Shown: positions 23,461-30,528 of the stretch, in pieces
Layout of the letters: each line of letters starts with the position of its first letter
Numbering within the stretch: position 1 is the stretch's first letter
Assembly: GCA_910584965.1 (NCBI GenBank)
Contig: CAJUDZ010000031.1
Coordinates: 1 to 33,486, forward strand
Reading direction: 5' to 3'
From: an uncultured Lachnospiraceae bacterium
GTDB taxonomy: Bacteria > Bacillota > Clostridia > Lachnospirales > Lachnospiraceae
Length of the DNA: 33,486 nucleotides
Translations under genes and position numbers: made by a program
Notes under the pieces: generated by a model
Databases searched by the model: none
What the model was told of the DNA's origin: nothing
What the model saw: the letters and a program-made list of their open reading frames with translations, nothing else

Positions 23461-23829
23461 TCATTCCAGACCTATATCTGCAAATGATAACTGTCCTTCC
23501 AGCTGCTTTTTTTCACTTCCTTTTAAAAGTTTGTTCTTCACAATGGTATAAATAGTCTTTTCCGATACACCGTAATCCGTGGCAAGCCGTTTGACATTCG
23601 TCCCGTCATACTGTTCCAGAATTACCGCATACAGCTTGAACCGGTATAGTTCATATTTCTGCGGAATATAAATGCTGTTTCCGCCAAAATGCTCTATCAG
23701 CTTTATCAGGTTATCGAATCCTACTACGTCAGCAATCTCCCTGTGGTTCTCCTGTAAATCATCCAGCCCCAGTGCGTCAAAAATTTTCTCTGTCTGTGGA
23801 GTCATAGCATTATAACCTGACTGTCTCAT
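23461..23829 (-). CDS. mor: Mor-like activator of late transcription
   Basis: A 122-residue DNA-binding protein of the Mor/C family. Residues 25-65 (LIKLIEHFGGNSIYIPQ) make the dimerising part typical of Mor, and YDGTNVKRLATDYGVSEKTIYTIVKNKLLK is the helix-turn-helix. In Mu, Mor links early to middle transcription. It is the last gene before the lysis/late set, with a palindromic promoter directly behind. The ATG at 23829 overlaps the gemA stop (TAATG), and GGAG is upstream. Confidence 0.85.
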   Translation of the reverse strand: MRQSGYNAMTPQTEKIFDALGLDDLQENHREIADVVGFDNLIKLIEHFGGNSIYIPQKYELYRFKLYAVILEQYDGTNVKRLATDYGVSEKTIYTIVKNKLLKGSEKKQLEGQLSFADIGLE

Positions 23830-24287
23830 TATATACCACTCCTCTCCGTTCTGCAAGCAGCACATTTCCCATTTTCTGCCACTGTTCTTGCCGTCATACT
23901 CTTTAACGCTTCAATCACTTTGCTGGCCTTCGTTTTCGTAAGCCACTTGTAGCTTCCCAGATTGATGCCGGCCTTTGGAGACTGGAGAAATCTGTCAAGC
24001 CTTTCCGTATCCGGTTCACCCGTATCTGTTACCCACCCAAGCTGTTTCATCAGCCCGTATATATACTGCATCTGCCGGTAACTTGCTTTTATCTGCCCTT
24101 TCAGTTCTGACGGCTTTCCTTCCAGCGACTCTATTACCCGGATTCCTTCCGGCGTTGTCAGGTCTTTCATACTCTCTTTTTCAGTAAGCGTCTGTATATG
24201 TGCATGGAGCAGATCGTTATCCATGCCCCGCTCCTTTGCGAGGGCATATATTTTTCTCATCTGGCCTGCCGATATGATTTTTTCCAT
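23829..24287 (-). CDS. gemA: GemA-like regulatory protein (DUF1018)
   Basis: About 152 residues. ISAGQMRKIYALAKERGMDNDLLHAHIQTLTEKESMKDLTTPEGIRVIESLEG is the GemA/DUF1018 signature, and QMQYIYGLMKQLGW continues it, with a C-terminal INLGSYKWLTKTKASKVIEALKSM block. Mu GemA alters host gene expression and DNA supercoiling. In Mu, too, it lies just before mor. ATG at 24287 is preferred over GTG at 24296 because of spacing to GAGGT. Confidence 0.85.
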   Translation of the reverse strand: MEKIISAGQMRKIYALAKERGMDNDLLHAHIQTLTEKESMKDLTTPEGIRVIESLEGKPSELKGQIKASYRQMQYIYGLMKQLGWVTDTGEPDTERLDRFLQSPKAGINLGSYKWLTKTKASKVIEALKSMTARTVAENGKCAACRTERSGI

Positions 24288-24324
24288 TCTTTCCACTACC
24301 TCTTTCTAGTCAACTGCCGGATAT

Positions 24325-24555
24325 TTATTTTGTAACGATTGGCAGAAACTGAAATGTCCATGCCTCATCCCTAATTGAAACAATATTCCCATCCCCATTA
24401 ATTGCAAATACTTCAATCCATACCGGCTTTTCTATTGTTTCCCTGTTGTTTATATCCATTCCCTCACGCATCTTCATGTTTTTAAGCGCAAGTGCATTTA
24501 AAACAACTTCATTATGTATAACTTTAAAGCCGCTTAAACTAACTCCCATTCCCAT
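24325..24555 (-). CDS. Uncharacterised early protein (76 aa)
   Basis: A 76-residue beta-rich protein (MGMGVSLSGFKVIHNEVVLNAL ... WIEVFAINGDGNIVSIRDEAWTFQFLPIV) without membrane segments. AAAGG precedes the ATG. It lies between gam and gemA in the semi-essential early region, where Mu phages carry variable small genes. Family not recognised. Confidence 0.6.
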   Translation of the reverse strand: MGMGVSLSGFKVIHNEVVLNALALKNMKMREGMDINNRETIEKPVWIEVFAINGDGNIVSIRDEAWTFQFLPIVTK

Positions 24556-24588
24556 ATCTTTTTCCTTTCTTTCCTGATATCATCTTTC

Positions 24589-25083
24589 CTACTCTACGGC
24601 CAAAGCGTCCTTATCCGTCTCATACCAGAAAGTATCCGTTTTCTGCAGATAACCACCGATAGATACAATATCATCTTCCCCGTACTTTTTGATGGCGTCC
24701 TTATCGACGCTTTCTTTGACGTTGATGCAGTCCAGCATTCCCTTTTCGCGGAGTTTCAGGATTACCTCTGCAATGGAAGACGGAAGCAGCAGTTTTGTAC
24801 TAAGACGGAAGCCGACGGTTCCAAAAGTAAGCACTTTGCTTTTTCCTTTTAGTTCTTCCTTATGTGCTCCCGTATATTCCTTTATTTTGCTCTCATTCTG
24901 TTTAATCAGTGCCTTATGCTCTTTCGCATTTTCCTCTGCTTCTTTCTTAATTGCCGCAATCTGCCTGTTCATTTCCGCCTCAATCTTGGAAATTTCATTT
25001 TCCGCATCAGCCATCACTTTCAGGCATCCGTCTACTTCTTCCCAACTCCTAAGCTGCGGCTCCGTAACTCTTTTTCTTGCCAT
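24589..25083 (-). CDS. gam: Gam-like host-nuclease inhibitor
   Basis: A 164-residue protein. A coiled-coil N-terminal half (ADAENEISKIEAEMNRQIAAIKKEAEENAKEHKALI) is followed by the Gam core: VLTFGTVGFRLSTKLLLPSSIAEVILKLREKGMLDCINVKESVDKDAIKKY. Mu Gam, a relative of Ku, binds double-stranded DNA ends and shields them from exonucleases. It lies downstream of the A and B genes as in Mu. The ATG at 25083 is preferred over an in-frame GTG at 25095 that abuts the AAGGAG. Confidence 0.85.
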   Translation of the reverse strand: MARKRVTEPQLRSWEEVDGCLKVMADAENEISKIEAEMNRQIAAIKKEAEENAKEHKALIKQNESKIKEYTGAHKEELKGKSKVLTFGTVGFRLSTKLLLPSSIAEVILKLREKGMLDCINVKESVDKDAIKKYGEDDIVSIGGYLQKTDTFWYETDKDALAVE

Positions 25084-25118
25084 AATATTATTCACTCCTT
25101 CCTTTTCCCGAAAATATA

Positions 25119-25307
25119 TCAGTAATCTGCAGATACTTTCTTCGTTCCAGGATTATAGACTACCGATAATGTGTCATTTGTCCTGTCTTTGATGATGCCT
25201 TTGTTTCCACTCATGGAAAGCGTAAAATATTCCATGTCAAAATGCTGGTCCATCATCCATTGCATGACTGCATATTCCGCTAACGTTTTCGCTCCTTTTA
25301 TCGCCAT
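25119..25307 (-). CDS. Uncharacterised early protein (62 aa)
   Basis: A 62-residue protein: a helical first half (MAIKGAKTLAEYAVMQWMMDQHFD) and a beta hairpin (YFTLSMSGNKGIIKDRTNDTLSVVYNPGTKKV). A strong AAAGGAG is placed before the ATG. It lies in the early operon between the DUF gene behind muB and gam. Not recognised. Confidence 0.6.
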   Translation of the reverse strand: MAIKGAKTLAEYAVMQWMMDQHFDMEYFTLSMSGNKGIIKDRTNDTLSVVYNPGTKKVSADY

Positions 25308-25324
25308 ATGATTCTCCTTTCCGG

Positions 25325-25654
25325 CTAATTAGCCAGTAATTCTCTTTCTAACGACTCCATGTCATAGTTCTGTTTCATCATACTGCCAAATTGATTGCTG
25401 TTTCCTACATGGCCGGTGGCATTTTTCTGTTTCTGCAGATTTCTCATAATCCCGATGGTATACCGCTCTTTATATGTCCTGTATCGGTCAATATGAATCC
25501 GCAGCGCTTCTGCTATTACATCTTCGCCAAACTGTTTCCATTCGTTTTCAATCCGTTCTTTGACACTTCCGGCAATTCTTCCGGATTTGCGGGTTTGGGA
25601 TATAGTTCTCCAATATTTTTCCTTCAATTCGTCCAGTCCTGACATATCCATCAC
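25325..25654 (-). CDS. Uncharacterised early protein behind muB
   Basis: A helical protein of about 107-109 residues (LKEKYWRTISQTRKSGRIAGSVKERIENEWKQFGEDVIAEALRIHIDRYRTYKERYTIGIMRNLQKQ). Start is uncertain among GTG 25654, ATG 25651 and ATG 25645, all directly behind the muB stop. It resembles small helical phage proteins in early operons; no motif identifies it. Confidence 0.6.
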   Translation of the reverse strand: MMDMSGLDELKEKYWRTISQTRKSGRIAGSVKERIENEWKQFGEDVIAEALRIHIDRYRTYKERYTIGIMRNLQKQKNATGHVGNSNQFGSMMKQNYDMESLERELLAN

Positions 25655-26590
25655 CTACCCTATATTCATTTCCCGCATCATCTTGGTAAGCCCCGATGCC
25701 GTTATCTGTTCAAATACTGCTGCCGTATTGATAAATACATTGACTGCCCCGCGTAAACCATAATTTGTCCGGCATATCCGGTACAGTATTTCAATCGCAT
25801 CTGGCTCCGGTACTGTTTCCCCGAATACTGTCTGTATGTCACTTTTGGATATATTTCCGACAAGTACCTGTTTCCGCATTCCAATCCGGGAAAACAGCTG
25901 TGCAAAATCAGCCTTGCCGGAGCCTTTCATCTTTGTATACACCTCATCATTGCCAATCAGGCAGATACCCACGCCGCTTTCATCAGAAATACAGCGTAAA
26001 TGGTTCAATGCCCTTACAGTCAGATGCTGTGCCTCATCTATCACAAGAACGCGCCCGGAATCCCGCAGTTTATTTATGATTTCTGCCGTCTGCTTTCTTG
26101 CCACACGTTCCCGCACACCAAGCTGCTCCGCAATCAACTCATTTACGCCGGTTATGGATGCGTAAGTAGGTGATATCGTTATCCCAATGGCCAGCGTATT
26201 ACTTTCCAGATAGTTCCGGTAAGCCACTGTTTTGCCGACTCCGGCATCCCCATATACCACCGATATCTTGCCCTGAAGATGGCTGTATCTGATTGCCTGG
26301 CTGACCATCTTACTGATACTGGTTTCCTTAAACATCGGCGCCATTGGAGCTACATTCTTCTGTGTATTGATGTCTGCCAGGTCTTCAATCCTGACAATAA
26401 TTGTGTGCGGCGCTTTATAAGTTCCTGATAAAAACGAAGATAAAGCTCCCGGAGAAATTCCCAGTTCCTGTGCAACCTGTGACTGTGTTTTTCCCGTCGA
26501 TTCAATATACTGGCGAATAAATGCCACCGACTGGTCAAACGTCATTTTTGTCCGTTCCTCTTCCATCATTTCCGCCATTTTTTGTTCCAT
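25655..26590 (-). CDS. MuB-type transposition ATPase
   Basis: A 311-residue AAA+ ATPase. Residues 30-60 hold an XRE-like helix-turn-helix (TQSQVAQELGISPGALSSFLSGTYK), as in the N-terminal domain of MuB. Walker A is GDAGVGKT (114-121), Walker B VLVIDEAQ (181-188), and LIGNDE follows. MuB forms filaments on target DNA, recruits and stimulates MuA and gives target immunity. It is encoded right behind the transposase, 13 bases from its stop. The ATG at 26590 has AGGAGG upstream; the longer frame overlaps the transposase end. Confidence 0.9.
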   Translation of the reverse strand: MEQKMAEMMEEERTKMTFDQSVAFIRQYIESTGKTQSQVAQELGISPGALSSFLSGTYKAPHTIIVRIEDLADINTQKNVAPMAPMFKETSISKMVSQAIRYSHLQGKISVVYGDAGVGKTVAYRNYLESNTLAIGITISPTYASITGVNELIAEQLGVRERVARKQTAEIINKLRDSGRVLVIDEAQHLTVRALNHLRCISDESGVGICLIGNDEVYTKMKGSGKADFAQLFSRIGMRKQVLVGNISKSDIQTVFGETVPEPDAIEILYRICRTNYGLRGAVNVFINTAAVFEQITASGLTKMMREMNIG

Positions 26591-26603
26591 GTCCTTTTTC
26601 CTC

Positions 26604-28580
26604 CTATTCCTTTTTTGCTTTTTCCATTCTTTCCAGTGCCTCTGTCCAGTCAATGGGTTCTATTGTTCCGCCCACCGCCGCCGCAAGCACATCTGCCTCA
26701 TAATTATCATCAACCGCCCTGATTGGCGTTATGATTTTAGGGTCAAGCCGTTCGCCCGCTGCCATGTTAGACTCTGCCTTCCGCATAATAAGCTCCAATT
26801 CGTCATCAGCCTCGATGCCTTTCTGCTTTTTGTATGCCCTGACAGTCTTTTCCAGCAGCCTGTTTTCCCGCATACGTTCCCCGACTTCATCTTTTGAAGC
26901 AAAATAACTTAGTTTAGGCTGCTGTTTCGCCGTACACAGGAACCTGTCCTGTTCATCATAGATACGCACCTGGGCCAAATCATCCGGATTATAACGGACA
27001 TACACCTTTTCATGGTCGTGCTGCATAATCAGTTCATCTGAATAAAAACGGATATCCTCATCATAAAACTTAATCTTTACGCCACGGTTGACAGTCTGCA
27101 TCCGCGTTGTGCGCATCATCATCAGATTCAGTTCTTCCGGCGTTGCCAGCCGCTGCTCATAAAGACAGGCCGCATAAACTTCATCCCGGCTCTTTCCATT
27201 CATTCCGGTGCCGCTGTGATTCTGTTTATTAAACCAGCCGGTAAGAAATGTATCAACATAACGGCTGAAATCATCAAGGATGATAAAGTTATCTGCCTTT
27301 TTCCCTATTGCTTTCAGCCGTTCCGGCCTCTCTAAGATATTTCCGCCGGTATAGCCTTCAAAAAGCTTGGAAAAGCTCTCTTTAATCTCAAGAAAAGCCC
27401 TTTCGATAATCTTCGCCCTGGCATTTTTTACAAGTGCGGTCCGGAACTCAATCTGCAAATGCTGCAGAATCGTAGGCGGCTCATGCTCATCCGTTTTAGC
27501 GCTCTTCCTGAATCCGCGGCCGCCAATATCATGCGTCAGGAATTCCCGGCCGTTATCGGAATATATCCGTTTCGGTATGCCGTAAGCCGCAATTCCGCGC
27601 CTGAGCGCCTGTAATGTTGCATCGGACGAAGGCGCGTCTGTCACATACCAGCCGACCATCTTCCGGCTCCTGACATCCAGAAAACCCGTCAGATATACCC
27701 TTACAGGCTTTTCTGATTCACCGTTATTGACAAAAACATCAAACGTATGGTTATCGCAGACCCAGATATCGTTGCTGTGCAAATCGTCATAAGAGCGCTC
27801 TATGTAGTTGCCGCATTCATCTTTAAATGCCTTCTCTCCCAGACGGAAATATTTCAGAACTGGCACCGGAATACTACGTTCTACTTCTCTGACAAAGGAT
27901 GCCTGGGATGCAAGCGGCAGAAGGCTTTGGTCATATTTGTCAGGATGCTGCCTGATTTCCAGTTCCGTCAGCGTAATGCAGAGCTGGATGGACTTTCTGC
28001 TCTGGTCCAGATAAAAATATTCAAAGACATCAAACACTTTATCCGGTACCGCCTTTTTATGCTTCCCATGCTTCCCGCGCCTGTCTACCAGCGCGGCCGG
28101 ACCATGTTCCCGGAGCGCCTTATCCTTCCGGTATAGTATCCGTTCCGAAAATGTAATGTCAGGGTATTTCTCCCGCAGATACAGGACAAAATCATCTGTC
28201 GCTTCCTTTCGGTTCTTTCCCGGTGGCTTATAGTTTTTCCATTCCGTTAGAATATTCTGCCAGAAAACAATTTCCTCCCGCTCTGACTGTGCCATCTGCT
28301 CCACATCCGGAAGCAGAATCGGCTTCCGCCCTTTCGGCTTCCCGGCATTTTCCTTCCGGCTTTGAATACGTCTGTATTTTGCCTGCAGTTCTGGCTCAAT
28401 GGAGGCCAAAGGTATCTGATAATTAAGACCTTTGTTTCCACGATTGCCCCACGATTCTTCTACCATTAATTTATCTTCATCTATCAGTTTCCTGATATAC
28501 CGCTCGGTACACCCCCGCAGCTCTGCATACTCCTTTACCGTCAGGTATTCCAATCCATCACCTTCTTTGCTTCTTGACAT
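26604..28580 (-). CDS. MuA-type DDE transposase
   Basis: A 658-residue transposase. Residues 10-75 are an N-terminal MuA DNA-binding (winged) domain (LTVKEYAELRGCTERYIRKLI ... GLNYQIPLAS), 100-240 further end-binding helices, and 265-470 the rve/RNase H-like catalytic core with D276 (WVCDNHTFD), D342 (YSDNGREF) and E393 (KIIERAFLEIK), nearly the spacing of MuA D269, D336, E392. The C-terminal Mu-type beta-barrel and basic tail follow (VYVRYNPDDLAQVRIYD). It cuts and joins prophage ends into target DNA for both integration and replication. All catalytic residues are intact. Confidence 0.93.
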   Translation of the reverse strand: MSRSKEGDGLEYLTVKEYAELRGCTERYIRKLIDEDKLMVEESWGNRGNKGLNYQIPLASIEPELQAKYRRIQSRKENAGKPKGRKPILLPDVEQMAQSEREEIVFWQNILTEWKNYKPPGKNRKEATDDFVLYLREKYPDITFSERILYRKDKALREHGPAALVDRRGKHGKHKKAVPDKVFDVFEYFYLDQSRKSIQLCITLTELEIRQHPDKYDQSLLPLASQASFVREVERSIPVPVLKYFRLGEKAFKDECGNYIERSYDDLHSNDIWVCDNHTFDVFVNNGESEKPVRVYLTGFLDVRSRKMVGWYVTDAPSSDATLQALRRGIAAYGIPKRIYSDNGREFLTHDIGGRGFRKSAKTDEHEPPTILQHLQIEFRTALVKNARAKIIERAFLEIKESFSKLFEGYTGGNILERPERLKAIGKKADNFIILDDFSRYVDTFLTGWFNKQNHSGTGMNGKSRDEVYAACLYEQRLATPEELNLMMMRTTRMQTVNRGVKIKFYDEDIRFYSDELIMQHDHEKVYVRYNPDDLAQVRIYDEQDRFLCTAKQQPKLSYFASKDEVGERMRENRLLEKTVRAYKKQKGIEADDELELIMRKAESNMAAGERLDPKIITPIRAVDDNYEADVLAAAVGGTIEPIDWTEALERMEKAKKE

Positions 28581-28678
28581 TTTCCTTCCGCAATGATACG
28601 CTTTAGATGTCAGGTCTAGCTCCTATTCCGACCTGATTTTTTCCAAGCCGTATCCGCAAGGGTACGGCTCTTTCCATT

Positions 28679-28888
28679 TCATACAGCATCTTTTTCCTCC
28701 CGGCATCCAAGAATTTCCTTTATTTTCGCTATGTTTTCCGGTTTTCTGTTCTGCCCGGTCATCACGTCATTTACAACGCGGTAATTGATGCCGCATTTCT
28801 CCGCAAGCTCCCGCTGTGTCCAGCCCTTCCGGTCCAGCTCTGCCCTGATTCGGAGCCCGATTTCTGTCAGTGGTCTTTTCCGCGGCAT
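28679..28888 (-). CDS. Ner-like helix-turn-helix regulator
   Basis: A 69-residue protein: MPRKRPLTEIGLRIRAELDRKGWTQRELAEKCGINYRVVNDVMTGQNRKPENIAKIKEILG is almost entirely one XRE domain. It is encoded just upstream of the transposase, where Mu has ner, the negative regulator of early transcription and repressor expression. The ATG at 28888 has AAAGGAGG upstream. The frame is open further upstream through one of the 65-bp repeats (MRQAVIIRKGG), but that part is judged non-coding. Confidence 0.78.
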   Translation of the reverse strand: MPRKRPLTEIGLRIRAELDRKGWTQRELAEKCGINYRVVNDVMTGQNRKPENIAKIKEILGCREEKDAV

Positions 28889-28915
28889 TTCTGTGCCTCC
28901 TTTCCTTATAATAAC

Positions 28916-28980
28916 GGCCTGCCTCATCGGTGCCGGGCGGCCATCCCCGGCAGACAGCGGAATGCCCCGCTGTTTCGGCT
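28916..28980 (-). repeat. 65-bp GC-rich double-hairpin repeat, copy 1
   Basis: One of three copies. On the minus strand it holds hairpin CAGCGG-GGCATT-CCGCTG and hairpin GCCGGG-GATGGCCG-CCCGGC, and ends ATGAGGCAGGCC about 28 bases before the ner-like start codon. It stands between the ner-like gene and a divergent plus-strand gene. Confidence 0.85.
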
Positions 28981-28981
28981 G

Positions 28982-29010
28982 TTGTTCCGGCTCTGTTTCT
29001 GTGATACAAT
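28982..29010 (+). promoter_or_regulatory. Promoter for the plus-strand gene at 29042
   Basis: TTGTTC (28982-28987), 17 bases, TACAAT (29005-29010), with an extended -10 TGA directly before it. It starts just behind repeat copy 1 and faces away from the ner-like gene. Confidence 0.55.
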
Positions 29011-29041
29011 CTCCTTATACTTATACCCGGAGGCGTCAGTT

Positions 29042-29389
29042 ATGAATGGCCTTATTATGCGAATCAGAATGCGCCATTGTCTGCATGTACTTGAAAAACA
29101 GTGGTATCTGAATAATGATTTTATTACAGGTGAAGATGCTTTAAAGTTTTCCGATACCAGGTCAAAATTGAAAATCCTGAAAGCTCTGGAAGCCGTAAAC
29201 TGCGTTTCCCTGTCATATACTGATAACAGCAACCGCCCATACGTCATCCGAGAAGGACGCGAATCCTCCATATATCTCCTGACACGCCGCGAAATATGGA
29301 CAAACCGTCTCTGGGGATTCATTGCCGGCATACTTACCGCCGTGGCTTCACATTACATCATCCAGTTTTTACAGACCATATCTTTCTAA
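29042..29389 (+). CDS. Winged-helix-like protein with C-terminal membrane anchor (moron-like)
   Basis: A 115-residue protein on the strand opposite to the early operon, with its own promoter and a GGAGG site before the ATG at 29042. Residues 1-75 look like a small winged-helix fold (FITGEDALKFSDTRSKLKILKALEAVNCVSLSYTDN ... SSIYLLTRREIW); the C-terminus holds one membrane segment (LWGFIAGILTAVASHYIIQFL). Independent transcription inside an early region is typical of lysogeny-expressed accessory genes, for example superinfection exclusion. Function unknown. Its 3' end overlaps a small minus-strand gene by 21 bases. Confidence 0.7.
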   Translation: MNGLIMRIRMRHCLHVLEKQWYLNNDFITGEDALKFSDTRSKLKILKALEAVNCVSLSYTDNSNRPYVIREGRESSIYLLTRREIWTNRLWGFIAGILTAVASHYIIQFLQTISF

Positions 29390-29461
29390 CAGCAGAACAA
29401 TAAAAATACCCGCTATGATTCCGAGTATGTAAAAAATAAAGACCAGACTGTCTCTTTTCAC
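29369..29461 (-). CDS. Small membrane protein (30 aa)
   Basis: GTG start at 29461 with GAAAGGG upstream; the product is MKRDSLVFIFYILGII... ending LLLERYGL, a single membrane helix with positive N-terminus. An in-frame ATG at the edge of repeat copy 2 would add about 9 residues. It follows the repeat and the 67-residue gene on the same strand. Such tiny membrane proteins are easily missed; expression is not proven. Confidence 0.5.
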   Translation of the reverse strand: MKRDSLVFIFYILGIIAGIFIVLLLERYGL

Positions 29462-29476
29462 TCTGTCACCCTTTCC

Positions 29477-29541
29477 GGCCCGCCTCATCAGTGCCGGACG
29501 GCCATTCCCGGCAGACAGCGGAATGCCCCGCTGTTTCGGCT
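29477..29541 (-). repeat. 65-bp GC-rich double-hairpin repeat, copy 2
   Basis: On the minus strand it begins within the TAA stop of the 67-residue gene and ends just before the ribosome binding site of the 30-residue membrane protein. Hairpin stems are kept: CAGCGG/CCGCTG, and GCCGGG/TCCGGC where the change gives a G-U pair. Differs from copy 1 at a few positions. Confidence 0.85.
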
Positions 29542-29744
29542 TAAAGATTCTGTATCTTTTTTAATGCGTTTCTTGCCGATACCTTCTGATATGGCATTTC
29601 ATCCGGACCGTCTCCTTTTGGCGCCCTTACCTTTCCCATCATTTCCCGTGTCTCCCGCATCTGTGCTTCCGCATATGTAAGACCGTTTTCAGCCGCTTTT
29701 TTATGGAATGCCCCGATATTTTTATCCGTTTTTCTTCTTCCCAT
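29541..29744 (-). CDS. Uncharacterised early protein (67 aa)
   Basis: A basic 67-residue protein (MGRRKTDKNIGAFHKKAAENGLTYAEAQMRETREMMGKV ... ARNALKKIQNL), helical in prediction by eye, without membrane segment. TAGGAGAAG upstream overlaps the stop of the preceding small membrane gene, so the two are in one operon. Not recognised. Confidence 0.6.
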   Translation of the reverse strand: MGRRKTDKNIGAFHKKAAENGLTYAEAQMRETREMMGKVRAPKGDGPDEMPYQKVSARNALKKIQNL

Positions 29745-29757
29745 CTTCCGTCTTCTC

Positions 29758-29859
29758 CTATCCCAGTGCCGCCATCAGAATATACAGAAAGAACAGCGTG
29801 ATAAATATGGATATACCGGCAGCCAAATCACATAGAAACTCAATAATCCTCTTTTTCAT
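29758..29859 (-). CDS. Small membrane protein (33 aa)
   Basis: MKKRIIEFLCDLAAGISIFITLFFLYILMAALG written in two parts: MKKRIIEFLCDLAAG and ISIFITLFFLYILMAALG. One hydrophobic helix of about 20 residues after a basic start. GGAAAGG lies 4 to 9 bases before the ATG, and the stop is 13 bases before the next gene. It is the second tiny membrane protein in this early segment. Confidence 0.6.
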   Translation of the reverse strand: MKKRIIEFLCDLAAGISIFITLFFLYILMAALG

Positions 29860-29902
29860 GCCCTTTCCTTTCTGCTGTCCGCAGCCTGTTCTGCTTTCCT
29901 GA

Positions 29903-30097
29903 CTACATTTTCAAATCAATATAAAGTTTGTTATCATCCTGCCAGGTGAAACTTTCTGCTTCATGGTGCATATATTCCAACATGTTGTCCTGGTACCAGT
30001 TTCCGTGTGCAAGCACATTGAAATTCTCGTCCTGGCGTATAAATATTTCTGTGTCGTCTTTAATGAGTCCCATGTCATAAATTTTCCCTAACGTCAT
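29903..30097 (-). CDS. Uncharacterised early protein (64 aa)
   Basis: A 64-residue acidic protein: MTLGKIYDMGLIKDDTEIFIRQDENFNVLAHGNWYQDNMLEYMHHEAESFTWQDDNKLYIDLKM in two blocks, with alternating beta patterns. The ATG at 30097 has AGAAGG well placed. The same frame is open upstream through repeat copy 3 to 30247, but the good internal site and the repeat suggest the short form. Resembles small beta-rich phage proteins; no known role. Confidence 0.65.
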   Translation of the reverse strand: MTLGKIYDMGLIKDDTEIFIRQDENFNVLAHGNWYQDNMLEYMHHEAESFTWQDDNKLYIDLKM

Positions 30098-30127
30098 ATA
30101 TTCAACCTTCTTTCCATTTTTCTTTCC

Positions 30128-30192
30128 GGCCTGCCTCATCGGTGCCGGGCGGCCATTCCCGGCAGACAGCGGACTGCTCCGCTGTTTCGGCT
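30128..30192 (-). repeat. 65-bp GC-rich double-hairpin repeat, copy 3
   Basis: On the minus strand: CAGCGGA-GCAG-TCCGCTG (stem one pair longer than in copies 1 and 2 owing to a paired change) and GCCGGG-AATGGCCG-CCCGGC, then ATGAGGCAGGCC, then the ribosome binding site of the 64-residue gene about 20 bases on. It separates this gene from the divergent plus-strand gene at 30268. Confidence 0.85.
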
Positions 30193-30199
30193 GTGCGCC

Positions 30200-30228
30200 T
30201 TTTCCCGTTATGGGATTTATGTTATAAT
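30200..30228 (+). promoter_or_regulatory. Promoter for the plus-strand gene at 30268
   Basis: Extended -10 TGT-TATAAT (TATAAT at 30223-30228), with a weak -35 (TTTTCC, 30200-30205) 17 bases upstream. It lies just behind repeat copy 3, as the other plus-strand promoter lies behind copy 1. Confidence 0.55.
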
Positions 30229-30267
30229 CTTCCTGATAACACCACATTAAAAGGAGGATGATAACCT

Positions 30268-30528
30268 ATGAATATTGATGAAATGATGACTTCCATTGAT
30301 GATTTGTACAAACACTTATGCAACGAACAGATACATTCTAAACCTCTCTCTGTCCGTGATATTGGAGAATTAAAATATTCTAACAGGCAATTACATCAGG
30401 ATTTGTACTTTCAGGAATACCTTCAAATGCACGCTCTAGCCTCTATCTCGGTCTATCATGATTATCTGCGTAAAACTTTGCTCAAATGTGCCCGGATTGA
30501 TATTGGCGGGATTGGCGATATTTCCTAA
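30268..30528 (+). CDS. Uncharacterised plus-strand protein (86 aa, moron-like)
   Basis: An 86-residue helical protein (MNIDEMMTSIDDLYKHLCNEQIH ... RQLHQDLYFQEYLQMHALASISVYHDYLRKTLL) without membrane segment. AAGGAGG lies 8 bases before the ATG, and it has its own extended -10 promoter. It is opposite to the early operon, and its end overlaps the end of the convergent gene 30482-30751 by 47 bases. Probably expressed in the lysogen; function unknown. Confidence 0.65.
   Translation: MNIDEMMTSIDDLYKHLCNEQIHSKPLSVRDIGELKYSNRQLHQDLYFQEYLQMHALASISVYHDYLRKTLLKCARIDIGGIGDIS

Noticed and set aside
28924..29331. Minus-strand frame overlapping the plus gene at 29042
   Set aside because: It runs antisense through the better supported plus-strand gene and repeat copy 1, with no ribosome binding site.
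28916..30192. Three 65-bp repeats as a CRISPR array
   Set aside because: Spacing is 560-650 bp with genes between, there are no unique short spacers and no cas genes.
29903..30247. Long form of the 64-residue gene starting at 30247
   Set aside because: It would translate repeat copy 3; the internal ATG at 30097 has a proper ribosome binding site.
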